A program made the translations under genes and the position numbers. Below are positions 53,642 to 64,000 of a DNA stretch of 64,000 bases, piece after piece (position 1 is the first letter of the stretch; each line of letters starts with the position of its first letter). Origin of the DNA: Sphaerosporella brunnea (lineage: Eukaryota; Ascomycota; Pezizomycetes; Pezizales; Pyronemataceae); assembly GCA_008704415.1 (NCBI GenBank), contig VXIS01000010.1:62001-126000 (forward strand). The letters run 5' to 3'. The notes under the pieces were generated by a model. The model was not told where the DNA came from, searched no databases, and saw only the letters and a list, made by a program, of their open reading frames with translations.

Positions 53642-54553
53642 CTACGGCATCGCATAGAGCTCGTCATCATCCTCATCGTAACCGTCCTCGGGGTCCCGCC
53701 TGTGTCGGTCGGTCCCAGACTGTTCGAAATGGGCCAGCAGATAAGCGTCCATCTCACCGTCCCAGGGGTGTGTGTGATCGCCGTTCTCGTTTTTCTGTTT
53801 GAAGTGATGGCGGATGGCGCCGAGACTCTTGAAGGATGGGACCCGTTTGTCGCGGGGACAGAACGGGCACTGCAACGACCACCCATGGACTTTGTTGAGA
53901 TGGTTTTTTAAGGAGCCCACACTGCTCCACACCTTGGTGTCGATCTTGCTTGCCGCGCAAATGGGGCAAACGCGCTTGGCCACGTCCACGGTGATGGGCG
54001 GGTAGGGAGTCTCCCTGAACACGCGCAGTGGGACCCCTTTGAGAGCCTGTGGCCGCTTGCCCTCGTCCGAAAAGTCCGGCTTCGGCCTCGGGCATCTCAC
54101 CATGAGGCCATGCCCGGTTCCATCCGTTACCCCATCCTGCTCCGAGTCATCCTCGCCGGCAGCCACAATATGCTCGCCGCAACCACCCTCTCTGGCAATG
54201 TGCCCCCATGTACGATGGAATACCTGGTGCACCTCGAGCGGGGGGTAGGCGACGCCGATGTCCGACTTCGACGCCCACCACTGCAGCCAGAGCGCGACGT
54301 ATCTGCGCTCGGCTTTCGTCGCGTGCTCTTCGACGAACGCCATGGGGTGTTGCACGATGTCGACTGTCACAGCTTGGTTAAATCGAGGCCGTATTCTCAA
54401 GGAGCGAGGGGTCTCACAAGCACCGGGGACATTATCAACAATCCTCTGCAGCGTTGCCACAGGAAGCTCGATCGAGAGACGGAAGTGGTCTTTGAGGATT
54501 TGCGCTTCGCAGCCGCTCATCTGGATGGCGAGGGAAAGCGGGGTCGTTGGCAT
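53642..54553 (-). CDS. C2H2-like zinc-finger protein, lineage-specific, 303 aa
   Basis: The ATG at 54553 is chosen because the related fragment at 33830-34063 starts at the same residue and a TATA-like TATTTAA lies about 75 bp upstream. An N-terminal helical domain (QILKDHFRLSIELPVATLQR, IVDNVPGA) is followed by an Arg-rich part and FVEEHATKAERRYVALWLQW. Two Cys/His motifs lie near the end: CPICAAS...LKNHLNKVH (about residues 196-223) and CPFCPRD...IRHHF...HTH (about 229-262). They resemble C2H2 zinc fingers but have longer loops than the classical 12-residue spacing. The C-terminus is acidic (EDGYDEDDDELYAMP). A DNA- or RNA-binding role is plausible from the fingers; the specific function is unknown. 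The frame is intact. Confidence 0.7.
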   Translation of the reverse strand: MPTTPLSLAIQMSGCEAQILKDHFRLSIELPVATLQRIVDNVPGACETPRSLRIRPRFNQAVTVDIVQHPMAFVEEHATKAERRYVALWLQWWASKSDIGVAYPPLEVHQVFHRTWGHIAREGGCGEHIVAAGEDDSEQDGVTDGTGHGLMVRCPRPKPDFSDEGKRPQALKGVPLRVFRETPYPPITVDVAKRVCPICAASKIDTKVWSSVGSLKNHLNKVHGWSLQCPFCPRDKRVPSFKSLGAIRHHFKQKNENGDHTHPWDGEMDAYLLAHFEQSGTDRHRRDPEDGYDEDDDELYAMP

Positions 54554-54697
54554 TTTGTCGTTTCCGTCGTTTGTGGGTTGAGCGTGTTGGTGTTTGTTGA
54601 TGGTTGATGGTTGACGGTGGTTGTTAAATAGTTGCGCGGCGAAACCAAAGGCGTTCAAATTAGGGTGCAAGCTCTGCGGGCATAAGCACGGGGCTGG

Positions 54698-55186
54698 GTG
54701 CAAACACAGCGCTGGGTGCAAACTGGGCGGATGAAAACTCGGCGGGTGCAAGCTCAGCGCTGGGTTTACAGAACCGAGAGCTTGGGCAATGCTGAGCAGC
54801 GAGCGCACAATGCCAAACAGTGGGAGCAAGAGTATGAAGCTTTGGCCCGCATTGAGGATGGTGTGCAGCGGATAAACCTATGTGAATCCAAGCCCATAGC
54901 ACAGCCGCATTCAGAGGCGCTTATATCTGGAGCTGAGCGGTCGCTCCAGGACTTATTGCGGCGGATTTTTTGGATCCAAAAGACGGGGTATGAGGAGGCA
55001 GAGAAAGGACCAAGGCCGACTGGTGAAACTAACGAGACCGCTCACGGTGACCATGATGCAGCCCTGGGCGGCGCGTCTGCGGACAGTCAAAAGTCCCAAA
55101 ATCTTAAGCGCCTAAGCGCGCGCGTTCAACTCAGCGTCCAACAATTTGAAGCGTGTTTATGTTACAAAATTACAAATTTTAAATGA
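54698..55186 (+). pseudogene. ORF with the helical block of the XhoI-rich hAT family
   Basis: From about 54790 the frame reads QWEQEYEALARIEDGVQRIN, SEALISGAERSLQDLLRRIF, then GYEEAEKGPRPTGET and DHDAALGG. The last part matches the coding block in the hAT arrays at 16835, 17165, 32645, 33040 and 33425. This copy holds the longest stretch of the middle of the protein. No XhoI-rich ends flank it closely, so it may be the remains of an ancestral fuller gene. Start and end of the true protein are not defined here. Confidence 0.5.
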
Positions 55187-55346
55187 TAGAATGCCCTCTC
55201 CTGCGTGTGTTTACGTATTCCAACAACCAGTTACCATCTTATCTGCCTGTCGCACCTCTCCCGGCTCTCCGCCGCGCCCCCCCGCACCCCCGTCGTCCCA
55301 CCGCTCCCCACCACCCCTCGTCGTCCCTCCGCTCCTCTCTATCCTA

Positions 55347-55759
55347 TGTCCTCCTACGAATCCTCCTCATCAGCCCCCGGGCGCCAATCAATTGGTGCAA
55401 CCTCTCGGCAAATTGAAAGCACTAGGGATTGCAGCGCACCTGCCAGCCAGACATCTCCTCCAGGTGCCAGTCTCGAGGAAATGCTCCGACCGGAGAGAGC
55501 GCCAAAGAAAAAAATTCCGGATGGAGAATGTGCAGTACGACCAACAGGGACTCCATCGATCGAACCGATAATTCAAGAGACCATTAAATCCTTCGGCCCA
55601 GAGTGGCTTGTAATGCCACAAAATGGCGACCGTTTTCCTGACCCACTGAATGCCTTTCACCGACTTCAAGCATATACCGTCCCCTGTGATTTTGCGAGCG
55701 TCACTGGTTCAGAGAGAACGCTGGGACCAAGTGGATGGCCGATGAGGCCACAAGAGTGA
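55347..55759 (+). CDS. Hypothetical ORF, 137 aa
   Basis: The ATG at 55347 follows a C/T-rich leader. The frame is Ser-rich at first (MSSYESSSSAPGRQSIGAT), then GASLEEMLRPERAPKKKIPD and FGPEWLVMPQNGDRFPDPLN. It ends shortly before an LTR, which may have truncated it. I recognise no family. It could be a first exon or chance. Confidence 0.3.
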
Positions 55760-55776
55760 TCACGGACCTGTACTTT

Positions 55777-55923
55777 TGTAGGGTTCAATGTAGGGTTCGG
55801 GCCTAGCGAGGGGTGCACGAGAGTGAGGCAAGAAGCAGATATAAGGAGCAGCGGGTAGATAGCTTCCTTTCTTCTTCTTTAGACAACACGTTCACCACTA
55901 AACGTCCCCCGTCTCGTCCTACA
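55777..55923 (+). repeat. Short 5' LTR, about 147 bp
   Basis: Begins TGTAGGG and ends CCTACA, so it has the TG...CA type of inverted termini. Inside is GATATAAGGAG, a TATA-like box (about 55838). The sequence is followed at once by a primer-binding site. A diverged copy of the first 95 bp lies inverted at 57961-58055. Confidence 0.65.
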
Positions 55924-55924
55924 C

Positions 55925-55936
55925 TGGTAGCAGCAC
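55925..55936 (+). other. Likely primer-binding site (TGGTAGCAGCAC)
   Basis: TGGTAGC is complementary to the 3' end of initiator tRNA-Met (GCUACCA), the usual primer for many LTR retrotransposons, and lies one base after the LTR. Confidence 0.55.
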
Positions 55937-56196
55937 TTTGTGCCCGGTTCCAGAATCTACGATCCGGGCGAGGTGCACCTGACAAAATTCCGCGACCACG
56001 ACCACGACCAGGACCTTGCAGCAGTGAATCAGACGGAGTCCGCGAACAACAACCACGACAACGACCCACGATGACGATTCCAGTGGCTGGTCCTGCCCCA
56101 GACCCGCTCCACTGTACCAGCGGGTCAATGATCGATGCAGCCAACTGACTACACCCGCACTTCGGCCTTCCCCCAGCCGGCTCTTCCAAGATCTCA

Positions 56197-57196
56197 TTGA
56201 GCGACAAGGGAAAGGGAACGGCACCTGTCCTTGACTTTGGAACTCCGACAATGCCAAACTGGAACTTCAACTTTCGAGAGGTCCCCAACGATCAGTTCTA
56301 CAAGTTTCGGTACGAGGCGGTCTGCATGGGGTTCAGCCTAAAGACCGACCCAACCAAGGTTACAGAGGAAGAATTACGAAAAAACATTCTCTACAACGCA
56401 GCCCTTGCCGATATGGTGCGTGACGGACTTTACCTCGTTGATCGCGAGACGACCTGGGGCCGGCATGTTGAAGAGGTACTGAAAAGGGCAAAGGACGAAG
56501 CGGACGATAAGGTACTGGAAGTGAGCAACCTCAACGCTGAACTCCTTGACCTACCCCGGCAGATCCGCCGACCGACCGTGGGTACCAACCCCCTCTTTAC
56601 CAGGACTGCAGCTCCGGACCCCCGAATCTTTGGTGTCAAAGATATCAACCTGCCTACCTATGAGGGCGATACAAGCGTTTCGGCTATCAACGATTTCCTG
56701 ACAGCTATGGAACGACGCTTGCGCTAGCATGCAGTCTTTAGGAATTGAGGTACCACTTGATACCAAAGTCTGGTCCAACGTTCCAATTATGCAGCTGCAC
56801 AATCCTATCAAAGCAACGTACCCTGGTGCCCTTCAATGGGCGAACAAAAAGTGGATTCCCGGCGTCCGTACTACACCTACATGGGACACATTTAAGCAGG
56901 AGCTAAAGGATTGCTTCATTCCCTCATCGGCCAAACAACATGCAGTCCGTGCATTCGCTGACCTTGCAACCGCCGGCAAAGCAGCAAGAATGGATGCCTT
57001 CAACCAGGAGTTCCTTCACCTGGCTTCCAACGTCAAACTGGTATCTGGCGAGGACCCACGCGATCGTCTTGCTGCATACATCAGGAAACCTGACCGTGCA
57101 ACTGCAAAGCAACAACTGGCAATAGACTATGAGAAGTGGGTATTTGCTGTCGAACAGCGCGGGGACTCAGCGCCGGGTCTGGCAACCACTATGACC
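56197..57196 (+). pseudogene. Gypsy-type gag, frameshifted and truncated
   Basis: Two frames together cover a Gag. The first (to 56727) has PNWNFNFREVPNDQFYKFRY, a Lys/Asp/Glu-rich helix and LPTYEGDTSVSAINDFLTAM. A stop and a one-base shift near 56725-56732 lead to the second, with SLGIEVPLDTKVWSNVP, ALQWANKKW, WDTFKQELKDCFIPSSAKQH and FNQEFLHLASNVKL, the core of the Retrotrans_gag domain. The ATG at 56251 is the likely start. The frame is split at 57197 by a hAT and resumes for about ten codons (57941 onward) before an inverted LTR fragment. Protease and reverse transcriptase are absent. Gag proteins form the particle in which reverse transcription occurs. Confidence 0.8.
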
Positions 57197-57932
57197 CAGG
57201 GCTGTCAAAAGTCCGGCCAGTCCGACTTAGAGCGCGGCCTGGACAGGACTGATTGAAACGGGCTTTTGAAATAACGGCCCGTTTGGACCAGGCTTTTTGA
57301 ATCGAGACCCAGGCGCCTACGGGTACCTGACAGGCCCAGAAGTACCCGGCGCCCGGCGGGCCCGCCAGGCATCTGAATTTTTTTGCTCACACATGCATCA
57401 AGGAAGGAAACATGAACGGGAGATACGCATTCAACAACCTGAAGGACCTCCAGATACCCCTCCATCTCCGCCCCCCGCCCTTCCAGGTCACTCAGCATAC
57501 GCTCAACCTGATGAATTTGGGAACCCGCGCCATATACCGGATCCTCCCTCGCCCAGGATTTAAGGCATACTATGGCTTCGATAACATCGTCTCCCAATGA
57601 ACCCCGCTGATCCGTCATCGTGTTTGTGAGCCAAACGTCAGCAGTTCTGCGCCGTATTATTCCGACTCGCGTCCGAGTCGCTGTTTTTGGGGTGGATAGA
57701 TCAGTCGTTTGATTGCGATCGACGCCTTAGCTGCGGCGAAAACAGAATGATTAGCACATTGACCGACCCGACCTTGATTGAGGATACCGGGCACCGGCCG
57801 GCGCCTATCCGATATCCAGGTTTTTCTTACGCCAGCCCGAACCTGTCGGGCTTGCCACATCACCGGCCCGACCTGACCCGCTCCGTGGGGCCCCGTTTGA
57901 CCTGGCGGCCGGCCGGACTATTGACCGCCCAG
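57197..57932 (-). mobile_element. hAT element, 736 bp, perfect 8-bp target duplication
   Basis: The ends CAGGGCTGTCAAAAGTCCGG... and, in reverse, CTGGGCGGTCAATAGTCCGG... agree at 19 of 22 positions. Both sides carry CTATGACC (57189-57196 and 57933-57940). It interrupts the gag sequence. The inner arm TTGAAACGGGC...TTTGGACCAGGC is shared with 46168, 58430 and 8285-9317. Confidence 0.92.
57433..57650 (-). pseudogene. hAT transposase, C-terminal end
   Basis: Minus strand: ELLTFGSQTR, then after a one-base shift MTDQRGSLGDDVIEAIVCLK, SW and a charged tail (IHQVERMLSDLEGRGAEMEG). The order is that of the last helices of the hAT dimerisation domain in the family with ELLTFxRxRLSxxxIEALMCLKSW. The catalytic core is deleted. 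This domain differs from those at 1130 and 17831, so it belongs to a second hAT family, the one with GGGCTGxCAA ends. Confidence 0.7.
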
Positions 57933-57960
57933 CTATGACCTGGGAGGAACGCTTCGACGA

Positions 57961-58055
57961 AAGGAAGCTATCTACCCGCCGCTCCTTATATCCTCTTCTT
58001 GCCTTACTCTCGTGCACTCCTCCCTAGGCCCGAAGCCTACATTGAACCCTACAAC
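57961..58055 (-). repeat. Inverted LTR fragment
   Basis: The reverse complement of 55777-55872 with about 10 percent difference, including TATAAGGAGC(A/G)GCGGGTAG. It sits right at the break of the gag sequence. Confidence 0.85.
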
Positions 58056-58074
58056 TTTTCCGTTTCCTTCTTCT

Positions 58075-58257
58075 CTTCTTTTCCTCTCTTCTTGTCTTCA
58101 CCTTCGTATATGTCACCATTTTCTTTGGTGCGCCATCACGAGTCACGCCGGTGAGTGGACACTTGAGGTCCAAGGGTAGACGTTTTGTATATAGCCACAT
58201 GTCATGGCCTCAAGCGGCCATAGATATCATGATTTAGCCAAAGAAAAAAAAAAAAAG
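58075..58257 (+). mobile_element. LINE 3' tail
   Basis: The end has ATGTCATGGCC, the hairpin GGCCTCAAGCGGCC (58206-58219), and a pure A run (58244-58256). Upstream sequence with TTTGGTGCGCCATCACGAG loosely matches the 3' untranslated part of the copy at 51409-52321. No coding part remains. Confidence 0.7.
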
Positions 58258-58429
58258 CCAAGTGGACCGCGCCATCTGCACCTGGGCCGTGACCTCAATA
58301 ATCAATTTATCGCCCATCTTTGCCTGGCTCTGGCTGTGAGACCCGCCCGTGACTGGGGACAGGCCCGCGCTCTGTACTCCTCGTCTCCAAAGGTGGCGGC
58401 TTCCATATATGCATGGATAATACGATGAG

Positions 58430-59064
58430 CAGGGCTGCCAATGGACCGGCAAGTCCGGCTTTCGGCGAGGTTTGAACCCCTTTGAATTAAACGGCCTTTT
58501 CAAGTCGAGCCCCATTTGGACCAGGCCGTTTGGACCGCGATCCAGGTCCCCACGGGCGCCGGATGGGCTGCGTGACATGCAGGCGCCCACCGGGCCCGCC
58601 AGGCACCCGAACTATCTACCGTTGTTTTAAATAACACAAGAACCGCGAGACGACGTCAGACTGAGTCCCCACAACCTGCAATCATTCCACCCCAAAACCA
58701 ACAGCCGTTCCATCTCCGCTGCCCGAGTTTCCGAATTTCCCTCGCGGAAATGAGACCGCCACATGAATACGTCCTCGGTGACCATGGAAACAGCACGGCA
58801 CACAAACACCGGTAGACGGTGTCCCGGAATCCCGATAAACGGGGAGGGATGACGGGGTTTCGACCACTTAGTGTGTTTGGGGATTGTCCCGTGATCGGCA
58901 CGATCGACATATCTGCACAACCGGCACCCCCAGGCGCCTGTCACGCATCCAGACATTTAAAACGTGGCCCGGAGCCTATCCGACAAGCCCGACACGCGCC
59001 CCAGCCCCGCATACTTTGTGGGATCCCGTTGCCCCACGGGCCGGCCCGTCTATTGGCACCCCTG
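58430..59064. mobile_element. Non-autonomous hAT, 635 bp
   Basis: The ends CAGGGCTGCCAATGGACCGG and, in reverse, CAGGGGTGCCAATAGACGGG match the family at 8285-9317. The flanking 8-mers ACGATGAG and GCGACAAC agree at only 4 of 8 positions (three of the differences are transitions), so the target duplication is old or absent. The central 260 bp are unique in the window. Confidence 0.75.
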
Positions 59065-61837
59065 GCGACAACGCGATGCCTCGGGCAAGAGTAGGAGGCA
59101 TGTTCTGTGGAAGGTCACTGACTTCAAGGGGCACTTGAAGAGGTGACACAAACAGGCAACAGCCACAGTGTCAAAGACGTGGGGTGCGCTCAGAGGTGGA
59201 CGCCGGGTCTCAGTGACTACCTGGACAGTCGGAAAGATGGTGGCAATGGGCTGTGGTGGTTGAGGATTTAAAGTACGCCATGAAGGAGCACAGGATATAT
59301 GGTCTCAGGGGCCAATCGGATGTTTTTTGTTCCTCGTTTCGTTTGAACATCGCCAGTCAACGATGGGCAACAATAAATTCTTATGAACCCAACCGCGCGG
59401 AGCCTGGTAGTAGTCATTGCGTTCGGGCTGCTTCATGTCATTTGTTGTCATCCTGAGGGAGGCTATTGAGGGAAATAGCGCAGACGCGAGCGGAAAGAAA
59501 GAGATCGATATTGCACAGAAGGTTTATCACTTATATAGTGCTGTTCGGCTAAAGCAGTTGCGCTTCGTTGTGAGGGTGAAAAATTCCTGGCTGGTGCATT
59601 TGTGACGATGATGGAGAACCCCAAAGCCCGAAATCTCAAGGCTACTACCATAATGGTTTGTAAGATCACGCTCGTCCGTGGCGGAGGAGGGTGGCATATC
59701 GCAACAGCGACACACATGCTGGCTTGACTGCGTTTATCCATCAAAGAAAACAAAGCAGAGGTTCCAGCTCATATATTATTCGATACCATTCCAACCGGTA
59801 CCTCAAAAACACACCACTGCGAAACCTGACAACCAGGACATAGGCGCCTCGCGGTAAGTGACAATATTGACACTATAACGAGCGTTGAGGAGGGTACACA
59901 ACTTTGTTGTGATAGGTATTTTGTAAGATCCGGTGTCAAACTGACAGGTATCACCGCCAAAGCGACAGGTCAACGCAAAGAACGAGCTGCGGTGTGACAC
60001 AGAATGCTCTGGCTATCGTGGATTGATATAGAATACCATAGGGACAAGCGCCACAGCCAGTAGTCTACCGCCTTCCCCAGGCCTCGCCCAACCCTCCATT
60101 GTTGGGCGGTACGCAGGACACAACCAGATATGTTGAGGCCGATACTGGTGATGCACGGCCCGATGGTGATAGGTCCTCTCCAGTTCCAGTGATTGCTCTC
60201 TCTAATTTCAGGTGCGCGGCCACAGCCGCTGGACTTGTGTCTGGTCAAGTTTACAATGTGCATAATACACTGCAGGTCACGGTATTTGAAGAACGCACTG
60301 GTAACTTTAATCACAAGGGGGTTGGTAAGCTTGCGGTGACAGGAATTTCCTGGACACACTACGCTGGTGACAGGTTTTTCTTCTGAAACAGCGCCAAAAT
60401 GACGGTGACAATCTTGCTATGGGAAGAGGGACACACACGCCCCGGTGACTGGTCACGTACCGACCTGAACGCTCGCTACATCAGGACCGAAAAGTCCGAA
60501 ACACTGAGGCGCCGCGACGACTAGATTGGCATTCCTGCTAGACCACTGAGAGACCCAATCCAGAATTGAAAGACACGGCCTACGATGCTAGGCCTCGGAG
60601 CCATATTGGTGTTGCAAGACATGACAGAGGATACCACGCCAGCACGCCAACCACAGGTTGAAGGACACGGCTGAGATGATACTTTGTCCATGTGCCAAAT
60701 TATGTCGGAGGGACCGAACTGGACGATGGACTGGCCGGAAATCTGTATCAGTCGAAATTGGTAGAACAGATACCCAACCCGCCAGAAGATGGCCTGCTCC
60801 AAAGCGGAACCACTCTATGGAGCTTTACCGGAAGAAGTATAGTAAGCGGAGCAAACGAGCAACCATCACTAACACGCTACTGGATACCACATGTGTGTCC
60901 CATGAGCAATAGGACGGAGAGAGGCGCGGAGGCCGAAATAATGTACCGGAGAGGGGATTTGCCTGGAAGATTAGCAGAAGGCGTGGATGGAAGAGGGGGA
61001 AGCCTTGTCAAAGGAAGCCAAGGGGTGTACTAATTGCTTCCGATATTAACTGTTTTGATCATATCACAGTTCGATATACGATTGAAGACTGTTTCTCCTC
61101 TGTCCGTGAGTTTTCACAGGGTTTTGAATGGTTATGACAACGGGGAGAAGTGTTACAAAATGGATACTGGCTTAATGTCCACGTGGAGCGAGTGCTAGCT
61201 AGTGAGGCATGTTCCGTCGTAGTGGTCGTCATATAGATCACGGACACATACTCAACACCACCGTATGGTGTACCTTGACCTTACACATCCACGTCTATTT
61301 AGTCAGGACGAAGCAGGCGCAGGCACATCCTATTTGAACCGTCGGGCCCCCATCACCAATTACACTTCGTCCATCCATGGAATCACTGGATTCATCGCCC
61401 TTCGGGGCCGTACTGTGAGAAAGACACCTTGACATGGGGCTGACGACCCGTTTTGCCCTGCGGCTACGGCGCAATCACTCTCCCCATCTAGCAGCGTCGC
61501 AGTTTGTTACGCCGCAACAGCACGGACTATTTTTCGAGTAGGCTTTTGTGGTTGAACGTTTCGGTAGCCGAGCACTGTAACGCCGCTGTGTATGCACGAC
61601 AGAATGTAAGCCCCATGGAGCTTCTACTATACCCTGTATGGCGGGCGTTGGTGAGGCATAGGATGATGGCCTGTGGGGTTAACTATCTCAAATCACGATC
61701 GTGCGAAAGTGGTAATCATGGACTCTCCATGGACGCGTGTCAAGAACAAGGCAGGCCGCGAACCGCAGCAGAATCATAGCAACCAAGCGACGGAAAAATA
61801 GAGGATCCGAAGCTGCAACCCTGTTTTCAACGACACG
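59065..61837. other. Long stretch without a recognisable gene
   Basis: GGTGACA-type motifs recur loosely between 59860 and 60440 (for example 60343, 60367, 60402). Short overlapping frames only. I cannot support a gene. Confidence 0.35.
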
Positions 61838-62129
61838 GTGGTCAATGGCCGCGCGGTTCTACGGAACCTATTGACACACGCTGTCGAACTACATCTCCAC
61901 TCAGTCCTTCTGCAACGCATTATCGACCATCTCTCACCCGCTGTGGACTGCTCGGCTGCCATTCATCACTGTATCGACGATGGAGACATCAGAAGCCTGG
62001 CCGTCATCATTCGGTATACGCGGTGCCCGGAAACTCATCGGATGGCGCTGGCGCGCTCGTTGGTGATATCTGAGCATGAGGCTACACGCTTGATCGTACA
62101 GGTAGTAGACCGAGGCCATCTCCAAGCGG

Positions 62130-62830
62130 CGATCCAGGGGTCCAAAACAAGTGTTCGATTGTTTCGATGGTGGCCCGAGCGCTGGCCAGTGACGGGCACT
62201 TCCCACAGACCTTTCACTGCTGCAAGAGGCCGTGTTTTGGCACCCGATTTCTCGAAAGATTGGACGCCGTCGTTAAAGAGGTCAGGCACGATCCCGAGCT
62301 CGCCGAGATGCACCCTTGCCCGTAGGAGGTGTACGCGATCAGCCAAGTGGCTGCCCCCAATGCCTGGACCTGGCGCCAGCTCTGGTCGTTGCTGGTGCGC
62401 TTCGATGTCGTGCACCGCCGAGAGGGGAACGCGGGGCCCAGCTTGCCGATCTGGAAAATGCCCGCCAGCCTGCAGGATGAGCTGTTGGACGGAGTCGAGT
62501 TGGCAGGGCATGTGTGCGCCTATGCGCTCGAGGCCATGATGAGCTACCACAACGAAGAGCATGTTTTGTATCTCTTCGCCAAGCTCAACCCGCCGGACAT
62601 CGGCCCGAGTGTATTCCCCAAGCCAGCGACCGGTGGGCTCTGACACCGCTTCATCGACCACCTGGCAGACACGGGGAAGCTTGCGGTGGCGATTACGCAC
62701 CTCGTCGCCATGCACGCCGATGTCCTGGCATGGCCCCCTGTCCCCGCAGCCACATGCCCTGCTGCCACCGCCGCCGCACTCCGACAGGTAGTGTCCACAC
62801 TGCTCGCGGCCGGAACCGTCCGACCCCAAG
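62130..62830 (+). pseudogene. Degenerate coding relic, family unknown
   Basis: One plus frame stays protein-like for about 700 bp: MVARALASDGHFPQTFHCCK, FLERLDAVVKEVRHDPELAE, a stop at 62322-62324, WTWRQLWSLLVRFDVVHRRE, LEAMMSYHNEEHVLYLFAKL, a second stop at 62641-62643, then FIDHLADTGKLAVAITHLVA. Codon choice in this frame favours G/C at third positions. Upstream (61840-62130) another frame is open with HHCIDDGDIRSLAVIIRYTR. The antisense frame 62035-62829 is probably its shadow. I recognise no family. It looks like an old gene with two nonsense mutations. Confidence 0.4.
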
Positions 62831-64000
62831 GCCTAAGTGGTGTTCCACCGCAACCCATCGAGCCGGGACGCGTACTAGGGATCCGCCGAGGCCGGGTGCT
62901 GGAATCTCTTCCCACCGTGGCCGCACGAGTGGACAGTCGGCGGGACCCTCGATGGCGAGTGCATGAGGCCTCCGCTGCTGCACAACAGCGCGGAGTGCAG
63001 CTTCAGGGCCGTCCCTGAGCCGGCCACGCCCGCGGATATCCGCCGCATCGTGCTCGAGCCGTAATATCCACCCAATGATTGAGGACACAGAATCAGCGTA
63101 GCGAAAGGTTCGCAAACTCGTTAATATAGCAACCAAGCGCCCCACCGATAGGCTTCCAATGTTGTATCTCGACTTGGCGGATTTCACTGTAAAATGCTGG
63201 TACGGCGGCAATCTGTGCGCTCGGTTATGACCAGTGCGCGGTTTCTTCCGCGGATGCAGTTTGGGCTAACCACATCCACTGACTGATACGTTGGAAGGTA
63301 ACGTCAGAAGGGGTGGCATAGGTTTCCTCCCTCACTAAATATGCCGGCGCATGGATACCACGCAGTTTGAACCTGCCATGACTGAATCGGTTGGAAACGT
63401 ATCCACAAGAGCGATATCGCTTTTCACTCCATGCTAACATGCACCAATGTTAAGAACCAAAGGTTGTACTAATCTGTTTATTATGCATCGTACTGGTTTC
63501 GGCGACAAATGTCGAGGGTCGTAGGCTGTTATCACCGTTCATGGATAGGCTGTCGCTGTGAAGATATAATCATTTACAGTGTTATCCAACGTGATATAGA
63601 ACTTGATTGCATCACTTCGTAACATCCCCATTCCGTTTGGACAACATTGCGAGAACGTATATACACCCCACCCGAATTTGGTAGTGTTAGCGGAAAGGCC
63701 CTCCGTTTCAAATCTGGCCGGGATGAAGGCATACCGGAGCGTTCAAGGTACACTGCAGAATACTGTAGTTTGCCGCATATGTAACACTGGTAAGGTAGTG
63801 AATTACATGTTCCACGTCGTCGCATTTGTACATCACTGTAACCTCACCAATCACCGTAGAACCAAGAACCTATGATTGGGCACGGCCTTCCTGTTTGTGA
63901 GTTCCTTGAACTCGTGACGACCCCACAGGGTTCGTGTGCCTTGCATTCAGATAATTACAGAAAGCAACAGATCAAGTAGACGCGCGATGCCATCGGTGGT
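62831..64000. other. No recognisable gene
   Basis: GC-rich to about 63065, then AT-richer sequence with short frames and no motif. Confidence 0.4.

Overview
The window looks like a transposon-rich, gene-poor region of a fungal nuclear genome, most likely a basidiomycete. The evidence is spliceosomal introns of about 50 nt with GTAAGT-type donors and CTRAC/CTRAT-like branch sites, TATA boxes about 80-100 bp upstream of start codons, and the mix of hAT, MULE, Tigger/pogo, gypsy-type and RNase H-bearing LINE fragments. No tRNA, rRNA, CRISPR array or bacterial operon was seen. Species cannot be named from the sequence alone.

Layout. 1-8 kb: hAT relics, including an exactly bounded 325-bp non-autonomous hAT (4774-5098), in otherwise unrecognised DNA. 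8-11 kb: a broken coiled-coil gene (minus strand) split by a hAT with a perfect 8-bp target duplication and by a GC-rich insert. 14-18.6 kb: a TA-flanked MITE, two overlapping ORFs ending in a gypsy-like Gag domain, then XhoI-site-rich hAT ends, themselves interrupted by another hAT. 19-23.5 kb: a Tigger/pogo element with a MULE nested inside it. 24-25.8 kb: an apparently intact two-exon coiled-coil gene that is the paralogue of the broken gene at 8-11 kb. 26-34 kb: more XhoI-rich hAT copies (one tandemly amplified), a 159-bp satellite and a LINE 3' end. 34-36 kb: a small coiled-coil gene. 37-40.4 kb: a 40-bp minisatellite of about 77 units with higher-order structure, followed by two 159-bp satellite units. 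41.3-44.8 kb: a large multi-exon gene with internal duplications. 45-47.3 kb: a second minisatellite plus satellite block in the opposite orientation. 47.7-49.2 kb: a low-complexity gene with a clear TATA box. 51-52.5 kb: a LINE inserted in an ORF. 53.6-54.6 kb: a C2H2 zinc-finger-like gene. 55-59 kb: a short-LTR retroelement fragment split by a hAT, a LINE tail and another hAT. 59-64 kb: mostly unrecognised sequence with one degenerate coding relic.

The likely functional genes are 23985-25729, 34884-35573, 41279-44797, 47665-49047 and 53642-54553. None matches a family I can name with a function. They share a style: coiled-coil, charged or low-complexity proteins with in-gene tandem repeats, TATA promoter and short leader. 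At least two have degraded paralogues nearby. They look like lineage-specific genes surviving among transposons rather than a pathway. The most unusual items are the XhoI-rich hAT family that repeatedly carries an unknown helical ORF, the paired 40-bp/159-bp repeat system, and the 41-45 kb gene with stop-free 51-nt introns.
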